A stretch of 64,000 bases of DNA, taken from assembly GCA_046046245.1 (NCBI GenBank), contig JBJOKE010000046.1, forward strand, positions 1 through 64,000. Direction: 5' to 3'. The notes under the pieces were generated by a model. It did no database searches. It was not told where the DNA came from and saw nothing but the letters and a program-made list of their open reading frames with translations. Positions 42,989 to 50,369 of this stretch are shown in pieces. The DNA comes from UBA4615 sp046046245. GTDB lineage: Bacteria; Pseudomonadota; Gammaproteobacteria; Burkholderiales; Burkholderiaceae_E. Numbering within the stretch: position 1 is the stretch's first letter; the number at the start of each line of letters is the position of its first letter. The position numbers and the translations under genes are program-made.

Positions 42989-43341
42989 GCCAGGGCCGCC
43001 TTCTTCTCTGGGTACTCCTCGGCATCGCCGCGACCTACGCGATCGCGGCGTCGAGTGAAGAGCCCTCCTCCGATCGATCGCAGGCGCGGGTGATTGCCGT
43101 CGCGGTCGTTCCGGATGGCGTCGTGGGGCTGACGGTCGAGCCGGTGAGCTACTGCGACCGGTCGGAACGCCTCGCGGTGTTCGCGGGAAAGAAAGCAGCG
43201 CTTGGGTGCTGGAGGCCTTCGGGTAGCGATTCGATCGTCATCCGGTGGCTCCAGTCCGAGGGCTCGGTGATGTCAGGCAAGACGAGCGTGATGGGCGCGC
43301 GGGCGTTCGACCCGCCCGGTGTTAAGCGCGTGGAGGTGTGA
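42985..43341 (+). CDS. exported or membrane-anchored protein, lysis region
   Basis: 118 residues with an N-terminal hydrophobic segment (LLLWVLLGIAATYAIAASS), then a beta-rich region containing two Cys (SYCDRSERLAVFAGKKAALGCWRP). The TTG start overlaps the previous stop. Next to endolysin and holin it could serve in lysis, for instance as a spanin-like protein, but there is no lipobox or coiled coil to support that. Confidence 0.58.
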   Translation: MSQGRLLLWVLLGIAATYAIAASSEEPSSDRSQARVIAVAVVPDGVVGLTVEPVSYCDRSERLAVFAGKKAALGCWRPSGSDSIVIRWLQSEGSVMSGKTSVMGARAFDPPGVKRVEV

Positions 43342-43342
43342 G

Positions 43343-43810
43343 ATGGATTTCAACGAGGCTTTCGATCGCGTCATCGGTCACGAAGGCGGCTATGTCAACG
43401 ATCCGAGAGATCCCGGCGGCGAGACCAAGTTCGGCATCTCCAAGCGCGCCTATCCCTCCGAAGACATCAAGAACCTGACGCTCGAGCGCGCCCGGCAGCT
43501 CTATCGGCGCGACTACTGGGACCGGGGAGGCATCCAGAACCTGCCGCCCTTCGCGCGCTTCGATGTGTTCGACGTCGCGGTCAACAGCGGCATCAGTGCC
43601 GCCGTCCGGATGCTCCAGCGCGCCGTGGGCGTCGCCGATGACGGCGTTGTCGGCCCGAAGACGTTGGCGGCCGTCGGGTACACGCGCCCCGAGATCTTCC
43701 GCGCGCGTTTCGCCGCCGAGCGTCTCGACTTCTACGCGTCCCTGCCCACCTGGCCGGCGTTCGGCCGTGGGTGGGCCCGTCGCGTCGCGGCGAACCTGAG
43801 GGGCGTCTGA
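43343..43810 (+). CDS. GH108-type endolysin (N-acetylmuramidase)
   Basis: 155 residues. HEGGYVNDPRDPGGETKFGIS carries the catalytic Glu (E14) of the GH108 family, and YWDRGGIQNLPPFARFDVFDVAVNSG plus the C-terminal RMLQRAVGVADDGVVGPKTLAAV (peptidoglycan-binding type 3) complete the family pattern. It cleaves peptidoglycan during phage lysis. No signal peptide, so release needs the holin. GGAGGTGTGAG precedes the ATG. Confidence 0.94.
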   Translation: MDFNEAFDRVIGHEGGYVNDPRDPGGETKFGISKRAYPSEDIKNLTLERARQLYRRDYWDRGGIQNLPPFARFDVFDVAVNSGISAAVRMLQRAVGVADDGVVGPKTLAAVGYTRPEIFRARFAAERLDFYASLPTWPAFGRGWARRVAANLRGV

Positions 43811-43811
43811 G

Positions 43812-44228
43812 ATGTGGCCCGCCGTTATCGCAGCCGTGAGTTCAGTGATCGACAAGGTGATCCCGGACCCGCAGGCCGCCGCCGAGGCGAAGCTCAGAGC
43901 CATCGAGCTAGGACAGCGCGGGGAACTTGCCGTCCTCGATGCGGACCTTCGAATGGCGCTCGCCCAGACCGAGGTCAACAAGACGGAGGCCGAGAGCCCG
44001 GACACGTTCCGTGGCGGCTGGCGTCCTTATATCGGCTGGGTGTGCGGGATGGGCCTGACCTATCAGTTCCTCGTCCGCCCCCTGCTCCCCTGGGTCGTCG
44101 CGCTCTTCGGCGTGTCCGTCCCTCCCCTTCCCTCGATCGACACCGAGCAGCTCCTCGCGTTGCTCTTCGGGATGCTCGGTCTCGGCGGACTCAGGACCTA
44201 CGAGAAGATCAAGAACGTGTCGAGGTAG
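43812..44228 (+). CDS. 3TM-type holin
   Basis: 138 residues. A helical N-terminal region (VIPDPQAAAEAKLRAIELGQRGELAVLDADLRMALAQTEVNKTEAES) precedes FRGGWRPYIGWVCGMGLTYQFLVRPLLPWVVALFG and LLALLFGMLGLGGLRTYEK, the 3TM holin pattern seen next to GH108 enzymes. It would form the membrane hole that releases the endolysin. It starts one base after the endolysin stop. Confidence 0.88.
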   Translation: MWPAVIAAVSSVIDKVIPDPQAAAEAKLRAIELGQRGELAVLDADLRMALAQTEVNKTEAESPDTFRGGWRPYIGWVCGMGLTYQFLVRPLLPWVVALFGVSVPPLPSIDTEQLLALLFGMLGLGGLRTYEKIKNVSR

Positions 44229-44239
44229 GCATCTGCTCG

Positions 44240-44488
44240 TCAGATGATCGACGACTCAGACCAAGGGCCTAGCTCCACGCGGAACTCGCTCGCGCCGAGC
44301 GTGTGCAGATACGATGCGAGAGCATCGAGGTGCTTGAACTTCCTGGCTCCGCCGCGTTGCGCCTCGAGGAGGTCTTCTGTGACGCCTTCACGCATCACGA
44401 GCACGAACCCGCCCGGTACGCCTCTCGCGACGAGCTCTCCGCTCTTGCCTGAGCGGATCAGTTGTCTCAGCAGCGGCGTATCAAACAC
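44240..44488 (-). CDS. ParC-like partition-associated small protein
   Basis: 82 residues: TPLLRQLIRSGKSGELVARGVPGGFVLVMREGVTEDLLEAQRGGARKFKHLDALASYLHTLGASEFRVEL. It resembles small proteins annotated as ParC-like partition-associated or plasmid stability proteins in mobile elements. I recall this similarity rather than having tested it. It opens the accessory region and points leftward against the lysis genes. Confidence 0.55.
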   Translation of the reverse strand: MFDTPLLRQLIRSGKSGELVARGVPGGFVLVMREGVTEDLLEAQRGGARKFKHLDALASYLHTLGASEFRVELGPWSESSII

Positions 44489-44571
44489 GGTAATTTGAAG
44501 TATCAGAATTGCGGTTTTGATGCTTCGGCATTAAACTTCTGGCTCGCGTCGCGCATCATAGCGAACCGGCG

Positions 44572-45804
44572 ATGCCAGGAGGGCAGCCCGTGAAATCTAG
44601 GAATGGTCTCGTCGTGTCACTGCACAAGAAGGTCGGAAAGAGCGTCGAGTTGTTCTCGGGATGCGGGGGTCTCGCGCTCGGGCTGTCGTTCGCCGGTTTC
44701 GAGCACGAGCTCCTGGTCGAGCGAGACAAGCATGCCTGCGCGACGCTCTCGCACAACAAGACGAACGGTGATCGGCTCACCGAGAACTGGACGGTCCAGT
44801 CGAACGACGTCCGAGCCGTCGACTGGAAGTCGTTCGCCGGTTCCGTGACCCTCGTGGCGGGCGGCCCTCCCTGCCAGCCGTTCTCTATCGGCGGCAAGGC
44901 AGCGGGCAATCAGGACGAGCGTGACATGTGGCCCGAGTCCGTCCGCTCGGTGCGCGAGATCGGTCCAACCGCCTTTATCTTCGAGAACGTTCGCGGCCTT
45001 CTTCGGCCGAGGTTCTCGAGCTACGTCGACTGGATTCTGGCTTACCTCTCTAACCCTTCGGTCGTGATGCAGCCGGGCGAAACGCACGCAGACCACATGC
45101 AGCGCCTGCTATCCGTGGATGGGCCGTCCGAGTACGCGGTCCAGCTCGTCGACGTCAACGCAGCGGATTACGGCGCCCCGCAGAAGCGGAAGCGTGTCCT
45201 CTTCATCGGCTTCCGTCGCGATCAGTTCCCTGAAGCGCCGAGGTTTCCTCGTCCCACGCACTCGAACGAGCGGCTGATGTGGGACAAATGGGTGAGCGGT
45301 GAGTACTGGACGCGCCACGGGCTGCAGCGTCCCGGCGACGATAAGATTCCCGAGATCGAGATGAGGATCGCTTCTCGTCTTCGAGAAAGCCTGATTGAAC
45401 CCGATGAACTGCCATGGCAGACCTGCCGAGACGCGTTCAAGGGCCTCGGCGAGCCTGGCACGCGCCCTGACCTGTCGAACCACTCGCCGCAGCCCGGGGC
45501 GCGCTCGTACGCCGGACACACCGGAAGCCCGATCGATGAGCCCGCGAAGGCACTCAAGGCGGGCGTCCATGGCGTTCCGGGGGGCGAGAACATGCTGGCG
45601 CTCGAAGGCGGATCCGTTCGCTACTTCTCGATCCGAGAAGCCGCGAGACTGCAGGGCATCCCTGACGGCTATGAGTTCCCGGGGAGCTGGACGGAGTCGA
45701 TGCGTCAGATCGGCAATGCCGTTCCGGTGCACCTGTCGCGCTTCGCGGGCCAGTGGATCGCCGATCAGCTTCGTGGAGTATCGACGCGACGTCGGGCAGC
45801 CTGA
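44572..45804 (+). CDS. DNA (cytosine-5) methyltransferase
   Basis: 410 residues. Motif I ELFSGCGGLALGLSFAGFE, motif IV GGPPCQPFS with catalytic C101, motif VI FENVRGL (138-140), motif VIII APQKRKRVLFIGF, and motifs IX-X REAARLQGIPDGYEFPGSWTESMRQIGNAVPVHLSRFAGQWIA are in the standard order. A target-recognition region lies at about 210-340. It protects the host from the neighbouring endonuclease. The start may lie a few codons later. Its end overlaps vsr by 40 bp tail to tail. Confidence 0.96.
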   Translation: MPGGQPVKSRNGLVVSLHKKVGKSVELFSGCGGLALGLSFAGFEHELLVERDKHACATLSHNKTNGDRLTENWTVQSNDVRAVDWKSFAGSVTLVAGGPPCQPFSIGGKAAGNQDERDMWPESVRSVREIGPTAFIFENVRGLLRPRFSSYVDWILAYLSNPSVVMQPGETHADHMQRLLSVDGPSEYAVQLVDVNAADYGAPQKRKRVLFIGFRRDQFPEAPRFPRPTHSNERLMWDKWVSGEYWTRHGLQRPGDDKIPEIEMRIASRLRESLIEPDELPWQTCRDAFKGLGEPGTRPDLSNHSPQPGARSYAGHTGSPIDEPAKALKAGVHGVPGGENMLALEGGSVRYFSIREAARLQGIPDGYEFPGSWTESMRQIGNAVPVHLSRFAGQWIADQLRGVSTRRRAA

Positions 45805-46232
45805 AGAGGCCCGAGGAACGCCTTGATGGCTTCCTCGACCTTCGGTTCGTCGCGGAGTTCGCACTCCCAGACCGTCAGGACGCGCCAGCCGTCAGCGATT
45901 AGTCGTTCCTCGACCGATCTGTCGCGCCGAACGTTCGATGCGAGCTTGTCGATCCAAAATGTCTGATCCGGTCGCGGGCGCTTGTATGTTCCGCAGTCGT
46001 GTCCGTGCCAGAAGCAGCCGTGCAGGAAGATCACGGACCGTCTGCCCGCGAACACGAGGTCAGGTCGACCAGGAAGCTTCTTTCCGTGCAGTCTGTATCG
46101 ATACCCCATCGCCCAGACGAGGCGCCGAAGCTTGAGCTCCGGGGCGGTGTCCTTGCCCCGGATGCGAGACATTCGCTCGCTTCGCTCCTCGACCGTGAGC
46201 GTGTCTCGTCTGGTCAGCTCAGCTTCGTCCAA
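45765..46232 (-). CDS. vsr: very short patch repair endonuclease Vsr
   Basis: 155 residues from a TTG at 46,232. TVEERSERMSRIRGKDTAPELKLRRLVWAMGYRYRLHGKKLPGRPDLVFAGRRSVIFLHGCFWHGHDCGTYKRPRPDQTFWIDKLASNVRRDRSVEERLIADGWRVLTVWECEL is a full Vsr pattern with the catalytic Asp in GRPDLVF and the zinc Cys/His cluster; it nicks T:G mismatches produced by deamination of 5-methylcytosine. A TTG at 46,247 is an alternative. The frame continues far upstream without homology. Its start overlaps the endonuclease stop, so both are likely cotranslated. Confidence 0.93.
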   Translation of the reverse strand: MDEAELTRRDTLTVEERSERMSRIRGKDTAPELKLRRLVWAMGYRYRLHGKKLPGRPDLVFAGRRSVIFLHGCFWHGHDCGTYKRPRPDQTFWIDKLASNVRRDRSVEERLIADGWRVLTVWECELRDEPKVEEAIKAFLGPLQAARRRVDTPRS

Positions 46233-47026
46233 ACCGTGTGTGGCCAAGGGGTGGGGGTCGCTGGATAAAGTATGACCCGGCCGTGAAACAAAGTGACCCG
46301 CCAAGCCCTGGGAGGCAAGGCGGGCAGCATCACCTGGTCGATCAACTGACGCATCGTCAAGTTCGGCGCAGGTATCGAAACCGGACCCTGTCGCTGGTCG
46401 ATGTGACCAGTCCGGTAGTGCGCGAACTTCCCGTTGGGTAGCAGGTCGGTCCCGAACCTGAAGTCGTATGGCAGCTTCGACTTCACGAACAGGAGCAATT
46501 CCAAAAGGTTCGTGAATGCCAACGGAACGACCCACGGCAACGGCACGTCGATATCGACTGGGTACTGAACATCAAACGCGGCGGGCGCCTGCCCTTCACG
46601 GTTCTGTCCCGGGTCGTTCGATCCGAACCCGAGGTTCTGCCATGCGAGTGAGCTGCCAGCTCCGTGAACGCCAGCGTAGTGCCTTAAAAGCGCGCTCTCG
46701 ACGTTTACGACGGTGAAGACCATCACCCGGACGGCCTTGAACGAAACGTCACGAGGTCTGAGCCCGACTCGATGTGAGATGTTGTTGAAGTGGCGGCCTA
46801 GCCGGTTCCTGAATCCAGCGTCCGCGTCCGTCTTCCCGACGTACACAGCCTTTCCCTTGTGAAAGAGCGTGTAGACGCCTTGAACGTCCTCCGGCAGCGA
46901 CTGAACGCGTTGAGGATGCAGTAGCGCTCGGCTGACCTTGTCGAACTCGAGCGGCAACCGCTCTGTGATCACACGGTTCAAGTCGAGCTCGAACTCCCGG
47001 TACCCGGTCGGTTTCTTCGTAGCCAT
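46214..47026 (-). CDS. GIY-YIG restriction endonuclease, Eco29kI-like
   Basis: 270 residues. GVYTLFHKGKAVYVGK gives the GIY (G50-Y52) and YIG-equivalent (Y62-K65) pair; FRNRLGRHF (R75, H79), E110 in NVESALLRHY and N137 in GFGSNDPG follow in the order of the Eco29kI-family nuclease core. The rest (PVDIDVPLPWVVPLAFTNLLELLLFVKSKLPYDFRFGTDLLPNG) matches that family outside the GIY-YIG fold. Known members cut CCGCGG, but the site here is untested. With the methyltransferase and Vsr it forms a complete type II system. Confidence 0.87.
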   Translation of the reverse strand: MATKKPTGYREFELDLNRVITERLPLEFDKVSRALLHPQRVQSLPEDVQGVYTLFHKGKAVYVGKTDADAGFRNRLGRHFNNISHRVGLRPRDVSFKAVRVMVFTVVNVESALLRHYAGVHGAGSSLAWQNLGFGSNDPGQNREGQAPAAFDVQYPVDIDVPLPWVVPLAFTNLLELLLFVKSKLPYDFRFGTDLLPNGKFAHYRTGHIDQRQGPVSIPAPNLTMRQLIDQVMLPALPPRAWRVTLFHGRVILYPATPTPWPHTVWTKLS

Positions 47027-47146
47027 CCGAACAGTCTAGCCAGCCAAGTCCGCAGCGCAACTCTTGCCGATCTACTGCTAGCCTGACGGTTTGATTGAAT
47101 CTATGTCCCGATCCGAGATCGTAGAAGACAAGGAAATCTGCGTCGT

Positions 47147-47452
47147 ATGTCGAACCCGAACATCCCACCCGGCTGGTCCGCCCTTTCCCGCCGCCTCATC
47201 GCAAACATCGAGGCTCTAGCCGCCGGCCGCCCGTATCGCATCGAGTGGATGGGCGAGAAGTACGGCTCTTTGCGCTGTGACGCATCCGTTCCCGACGACG
47301 TGAGGCCTCTCGCTGACGAGATCATCTCGTTGGCTGAAGAGGCAAGCCTGAGGATCTGCTCGGTGTGCGGCGCAGCCGGGAAGATGCGCGGCGACGAGGA
47401 CGGCTGGATGTACGTCGCCTGTGACGAGCACACGCGGCCGGCGGATCGCTAG
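47147..47452 (+). CDS. unknown protein with Cys-X2-Cys/Cys-X2-His ribbon
   Basis: 101 residues. ICSVCGAAGKMRGDEDGWMYVACDEH forms a possible zinc ribbon (CxxC then CxxH) at about 70-95. The N-terminus (NIPPGWSALSRRLIANIEALAAGRPYRIEWMGEKYGSLRC) is recognisable as a recurring unknown in mobile elements but has no established function. It is divergent from the restriction gene. Its stop overlaps the end of the convergent helical-protein cluster by four bases. Confidence 0.65.
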   Translation: MSNPNIPPGWSALSRRLIANIEALAAGRPYRIEWMGEKYGSLRCDASVPDDVRPLADEIISLAEEASLRICSVCGAAGKMRGDEDGWMYVACDEHTRPADR

Positions 47453-47955
47453 CCGAGCGACGAGAAGACCGAGCCGATCGCCCTCCGGTTGATCTGTACC
47501 CGGCAGGCCGCGACGATTTCGGCCAGGCGTTCGCCGTCCACTAGATCGACAATGGACTCGTCAATCCCGTTGATGTCTGCGTAAGCGACGGCCACGAGCT
47601 GGTCCGGTATCGAGCGAACGCACAGGCGCAGCCGGGCTTTGTCCTGATCGTCAGGTTCGATGTAGCTGTAAAGCCTTTGGGACAGAAGACAGATCAACAG
47701 CTTGGCGAGGTGTCCGTCCTCTCGTGCCTTCGCTACCCAGCGGACGAACAGCAGGATCTCGCGCGCGACGCGCTCGTTGTCGTCGTCCCAATTTTCCTGG
47801 CCGTACCCGGCGGCTACGATCTCGATCCTCGACTCGATGGCCGACAGCGCGCGACGGTCCGACTCGATCATCGCGCCGAGATCCTCGGCGTGTGCGAGTA
47901 GGTCCGCCCAGGTCCTGCAGCGCTGGAGGATCGTCTCTATCGACTGTTCAGACAT
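47449..47955 (-). CDS. three-paralog operon, gene 3 (unknown helical protein)
   Basis: 168 residues from the ATG at 47,955. RCRTWADLLAHAEDLGAMIESDRRALSAIESRI aligns with RIRTPTDLLMHETSLVALLSSDRTGVLQAIKEV of gene 1 in the same operon, so the two are paralogs. It is all helical with acidic character and no catalytic motif. It overlaps gene 2 by eight bases. An upstream frame to 48,006 is probably not used. Confidence 0.7.
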   Translation of the reverse strand: MSEQSIETILQRCRTWADLLAHAEDLGAMIESDRRALSAIESRIEIVAAGYGQENWDDDNERVAREILLFVRWVAKAREDGHLAKLLICLLSQRLYSYIEPDDQDKARLRLCVRSIPDQLVAVAYADINGIDESIVDLVDGERLAEIVAACRVQINRRAIGSVFSSLG

Positions 47956-48418
47956 TGCCGAGCACCGACGAGATGACTTGGTCGATCTCGCGGCGGGCGA
48001 GAACACATTGGCAGTACGCCGTCGATCGGGCGTGAAGGTCCGGGGCGGGAAGCCGGTTGATCGCGTTGATGCATCGCTTGGGCATCAGCTCGAGCGCGAG
48101 TACGTGAAGCGCCTCCAGGTACTTCCCCGATCGCTTGCTTTCGCCGAACGAAGTGACGAGAAGCATCGTGAGCAGCTCGTCGTCGTCGCCCGTGTAGATC
48201 TCGGCGATCCAGCGCAAGCCCGAGATCACGCGGCGATGTTCCTCGACGCCCTGCATGTCCTTGCGTCCGACTGTCTCACGAGGACCCGGGATGCCGTCGT
48301 GTATCGCACCGACGGCATCGAGAAACGCCTCGGGGTCCTGCTCGATCAGTCGCGCGATCTTTTCGGCGGAGAGCTTAACGCTCGACCAGGAATTGACGTG
48401 AAAGATGAAAGAAGTCAT
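47948..48418 (-). CDS. three-paralog operon, gene 2 (unknown helical protein)
   Basis: 156 residues. Segment KIARLIEQDPEAFLDAVGAIHDGI followed by VISGLRWIAEIYTGDDDELLTMLLVTSFG follows the same helix pattern and spacing as its two neighbours, though identity is lower. The C-terminal CQCVLARREIDQVISSVL is helical. It overlaps gene 1 by 44 bases and gene 3 by eight. Function unknown. Confidence 0.7.
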   Translation of the reverse strand: MTSFIFHVNSWSSVKLSAEKIARLIEQDPEAFLDAVGAIHDGIPGPRETVGRKDMQGVEEHRRVISGLRWIAEIYTGDDDELLTMLLVTSFGESKRSGKYLEALHVLALELMPKRCINAINRLPAPDLHARSTAYCQCVLARREIDQVISSVLGNV

Positions 48419-48833
48419 CTGGGAACACGCTCCGGAAGAGGGCCTTCGAGATCAGGGATTGGCATTGATCGATTGATGCTGCGAGACCGTCCGGGTCTCT
48501 GTCTCGCATCAAGTTGATCGACCTGACCGGGTCCATCGCGATGCCGATCTCGTGAACCACGAGGCGTGGCGCGATGTTGCTCGAGTTTCCGGTGAGGTTG
48601 AGGAACGCGAACCACGCGTCATCCCCGAGCTCGTACGCATTGATCAGCGCCTCGATGAGCGACAGGATCGCGCGCCCTTCCCACTGCTCGCTCGGGTCGT
48701 TGCGTACCTCCTTGATCGCCTGGAGAACCCCCGTTCGATCACTGGAGAGCAGCGCGACGAGGCTCGTCTCGTGCATGAGAAGGTCGGTCGGCGTTCGGAT
48801 CCTTCTGATCAGCTCGAACGTGTCGTCCGTCAT
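48375..48833 (-). CDS. three-paralog operon, gene 1 (unknown helical protein)
   Basis: 152 residues from the ATG at 48,833, chosen because GGAGG lies five bases upstream; GTG at 48,848 is an alternative. All helical: DTFELIRRIRTPTDLLMHETSLVALLSSDRTGVLQAIKEVRNDPSEQWEGRAILSLIEALINAYELGDDAWFAFLNL. Similar in length and layout to the next two genes. It is the first gene of the operon after a terminator at 48,948-48,971. Confidence 0.7.
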   Translation of the reverse strand: MTDDTFELIRRIRTPTDLLMHETSLVALLSSDRTGVLQAIKEVRNDPSEQWEGRAILSLIEALINAYELGDDAWFAFLNLTGNSSNIAPRLVVHEIGIAMDPVRSINLMRDRDPDGLAASIDQCQSLISKALFRSVFPDDFFHLSRQFLVER

Positions 48834-48947
48834 CGCGTCCTCCGTCACATCGGAAGCGCAGGCTATCGTCGGATAGTGTGGGACACCAGGCCTTTACATG
48901 CTAGTTGGCATAGATGCAACGCTGCCCGATGCGTTACTGGATGGCAT

Positions 48948-48971
48948 GAAAACGCCCGGCAAATGCCGGGC
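48948..48971 (-). terminator. leftward terminator after the HNH gene
   Basis: GCCCGGCA (48,954-48,961) pairs with TGCCGGGC (48,964-48,971); on the minus strand the stem is followed by GTTTTC. It separates the HNH gene from the three-paralog operon. Confidence 0.75.
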
Positions 48972-49000
48972 AGTAACGGGGGGATGAAGGCCCCGAGTGA

Positions 49001-49612
49001 TCAGGCGACTTTCGCGTCGTACGTGTACATATCCGGAAAGTGCGCCTCGATCCACGTCCAATAGACCTCGAAACTCGGGAAAAGCCGGCTTCCCTTCGCC
49101 TGGTTCACGTAGTCCGGGATCACGTTCAGATTCCCCGGCGTGTGCAGCCCACACGCGACCTGCATTCTCTCGCCGCCGTCAGTCCTCTCGTTCGCGACAA
49201 TCGGGACGAAGTGATCGACGACCCAGGGCTCGCCTGTCAGACGTGTGAACCTGCGCGCCGTGACGTACGCGACCGCCAGCTCGTGCCTCTGCTCTTTCGT
49301 CATCGAAACAGTCGCCAGCTTCTTGCGCAGCCTCCTCATCCCCTGGCTTGCCGCCACGATCGCGCTGTAGTGCTCTGGATGGTTCTCGCGCCACCGACGC
49401 ACTGCCTCACGGTTTCGCTCGGGATACAGCGCCCGGATCTGTCTCTCGGCCTCGGCTCGGCAGGGCTTGCATCGAGACATCAGCTTTCCTTTCGTCGCCG
49501 TGAAATTCGACTTCGAGACAAACGTCCCGCACCCCGTGCAGTACTTGACGCGTGCGACTACAGCGTTTGCGACGAGGGCGGACCGGATCAGTTCTTTTGT
49601 TAGCGTTGACAT
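49001..49612 (-). CDS. HNH-like nuclease with N-terminal zinc motifs
   Basis: 203 residues. YCTGCGTFVSKSNFTATKGKLMSRCKPCRAEAER gives CxxC pairs that bind zinc; the C-terminal PWVVDHFVPIVANE...VACGLHTPGNLNVIPDYVNQAKGSRLFP is an HNH-type core (DH, HTPGNLNVI, N and K). Such phage proteins assist packaging or act as homing-type nucleases. It is transcribed leftward and ended by a terminator. Confidence 0.8.
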   Translation of the reverse strand: MSTLTKELIRSALVANAVVARVKYCTGCGTFVSKSNFTATKGKLMSRCKPCRAEAERQIRALYPERNREAVRRWRENHPEHYSAIVAASQGMRRLRKKLATVSMTKEQRHELAVAYVTARRFTRLTGEPWVVDHFVPIVANERTDGGERMQVACGLHTPGNLNVIPDYVNQAKGSRLFPSFEVYWTWIEAHFPDMYTYDAKVA

Positions 49613-49646
49613 CGTTGTCTCCTCAGTTTGTGGATGGGTTGTTGAA

Positions 49647-50303
49647 TCAAAGGCCGTAGAAGAATTCGGAGCGCAGCCTCTCTGGGGTGGTCCTGTAGAT
49701 CTCCTCGAGACCGTGCTTGACGGTTAGCAGTCGCTCCAGCGGCTCGGCCTGGACGTGCGGGTCGCGGCCGAACATCGCGTCGATGCAGCGGCGCGTGTAC
49801 AGCAGGGCCTCGTGCGGGGTTCGGCCCCAGCCGATCAGGACCTCCTGGTCTCCGGCGGCGAAGTCCCAGAAAACGAAGAACGAAGCGTCTCGAACGGCGA
49901 CCGGCGGCGGGATGAGCTTGTGTATGTCGCGGTCCTCGGCTTTCTTGTGGACCGGGCGCGATCTGTAGGCCTCGAGGATCCGGGCGCACCAGCGGAGGTC
50001 CTCGGCGACCTCTGCGGCGTCGCGGTCGACGCCGAATGTGAATCGGGCGCGCTTTTGCTCGTTTCCGTCGAGGTCGGCCTCGCCGCTGGCTTTGATCCGC
50101 CCCTCAAGCTCGATGTCTTTCCAGGCCGTCGCCGTCGGGTTGCCGTGGCCGGATTCGAGCGTCGAGTCGTCGAGCTCGACGAGGATGTACGTGTCGCCGC
50201 GCGCGTGTGCGTCCGCTTGCCAGCGCTCGACGTCGGCGGTCGTCACGGCCGACAGGTCGTCGATTGCGGCGGATCTGCTGGATCGGATGGATGGAATGTG
50301 CAT
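49647..50303 (-). CDS. unknown accessory protein, paralog of the 50,370 gene
   Basis: 218 residues. Central FGVDRDAAEVAEDLRW and later DASFFVFWDFAAGDQEVLIGWGRTPHEALLYTRRCIDAMF align with GVDADPERAAEALR and PAFRVLWSDGDGEVVLSEAGTEEAAINDARIEIVKNMF of the next gene upstream, so they are diverged copies. No ribosome site precedes the ATG; a GATAGTC motif lies on the minus strand just 14 bases upstream. Function unknown. Confidence 0.68.
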   Translation of the reverse strand: MHIPSIRSSRSAAIDDLSAVTTADVERWQADAHARGDTYILVELDDSTLESGHGNPTATAWKDIELEGRIKASGEADLDGNEQKRARFTFGVDRDAAEVAEDLRWCARILEAYRSRPVHKKAEDRDIHKLIPPPVAVRDASFFVFWDFAAGDQEVLIGWGRTPHEALLYTRRCIDAMFGRDPHVQAEPLERLLTVKHGLEEIYRTTPERLRSEFFYGL

Positions 50304-50316
50304 TTTTGCTATCCGT

Positions 50317-50323
50317 GACTATC
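50317..50323 (-). promoter_or_regulatory. GATAGTC motif before the 49,647 gene
   Basis: On the minus strand GATAGTCACGGATAGC lies directly ahead of the ATG at 50,303. It is the one clear minus-strand copy of the phage motif and it overlaps the leader. Confidence 0.45.
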
Positions 50324-50334
50324 TTGTGTATCGG

Positions 50335-50362
50335 AAAAATTGCCCGCCGCGTGGGGCGGGCA
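50335..50362 (-). terminator. leftward terminator after the 50,370 gene
   Basis: TGCCCGCC (50,341-50,348) pairs with GGCGGGCA (50,355-50,362); on the minus strand it is followed by ATTTTT. It ends transcription from the gene upstream. Confidence 0.8.
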
Positions 50363-50369
50363 TTGATCA

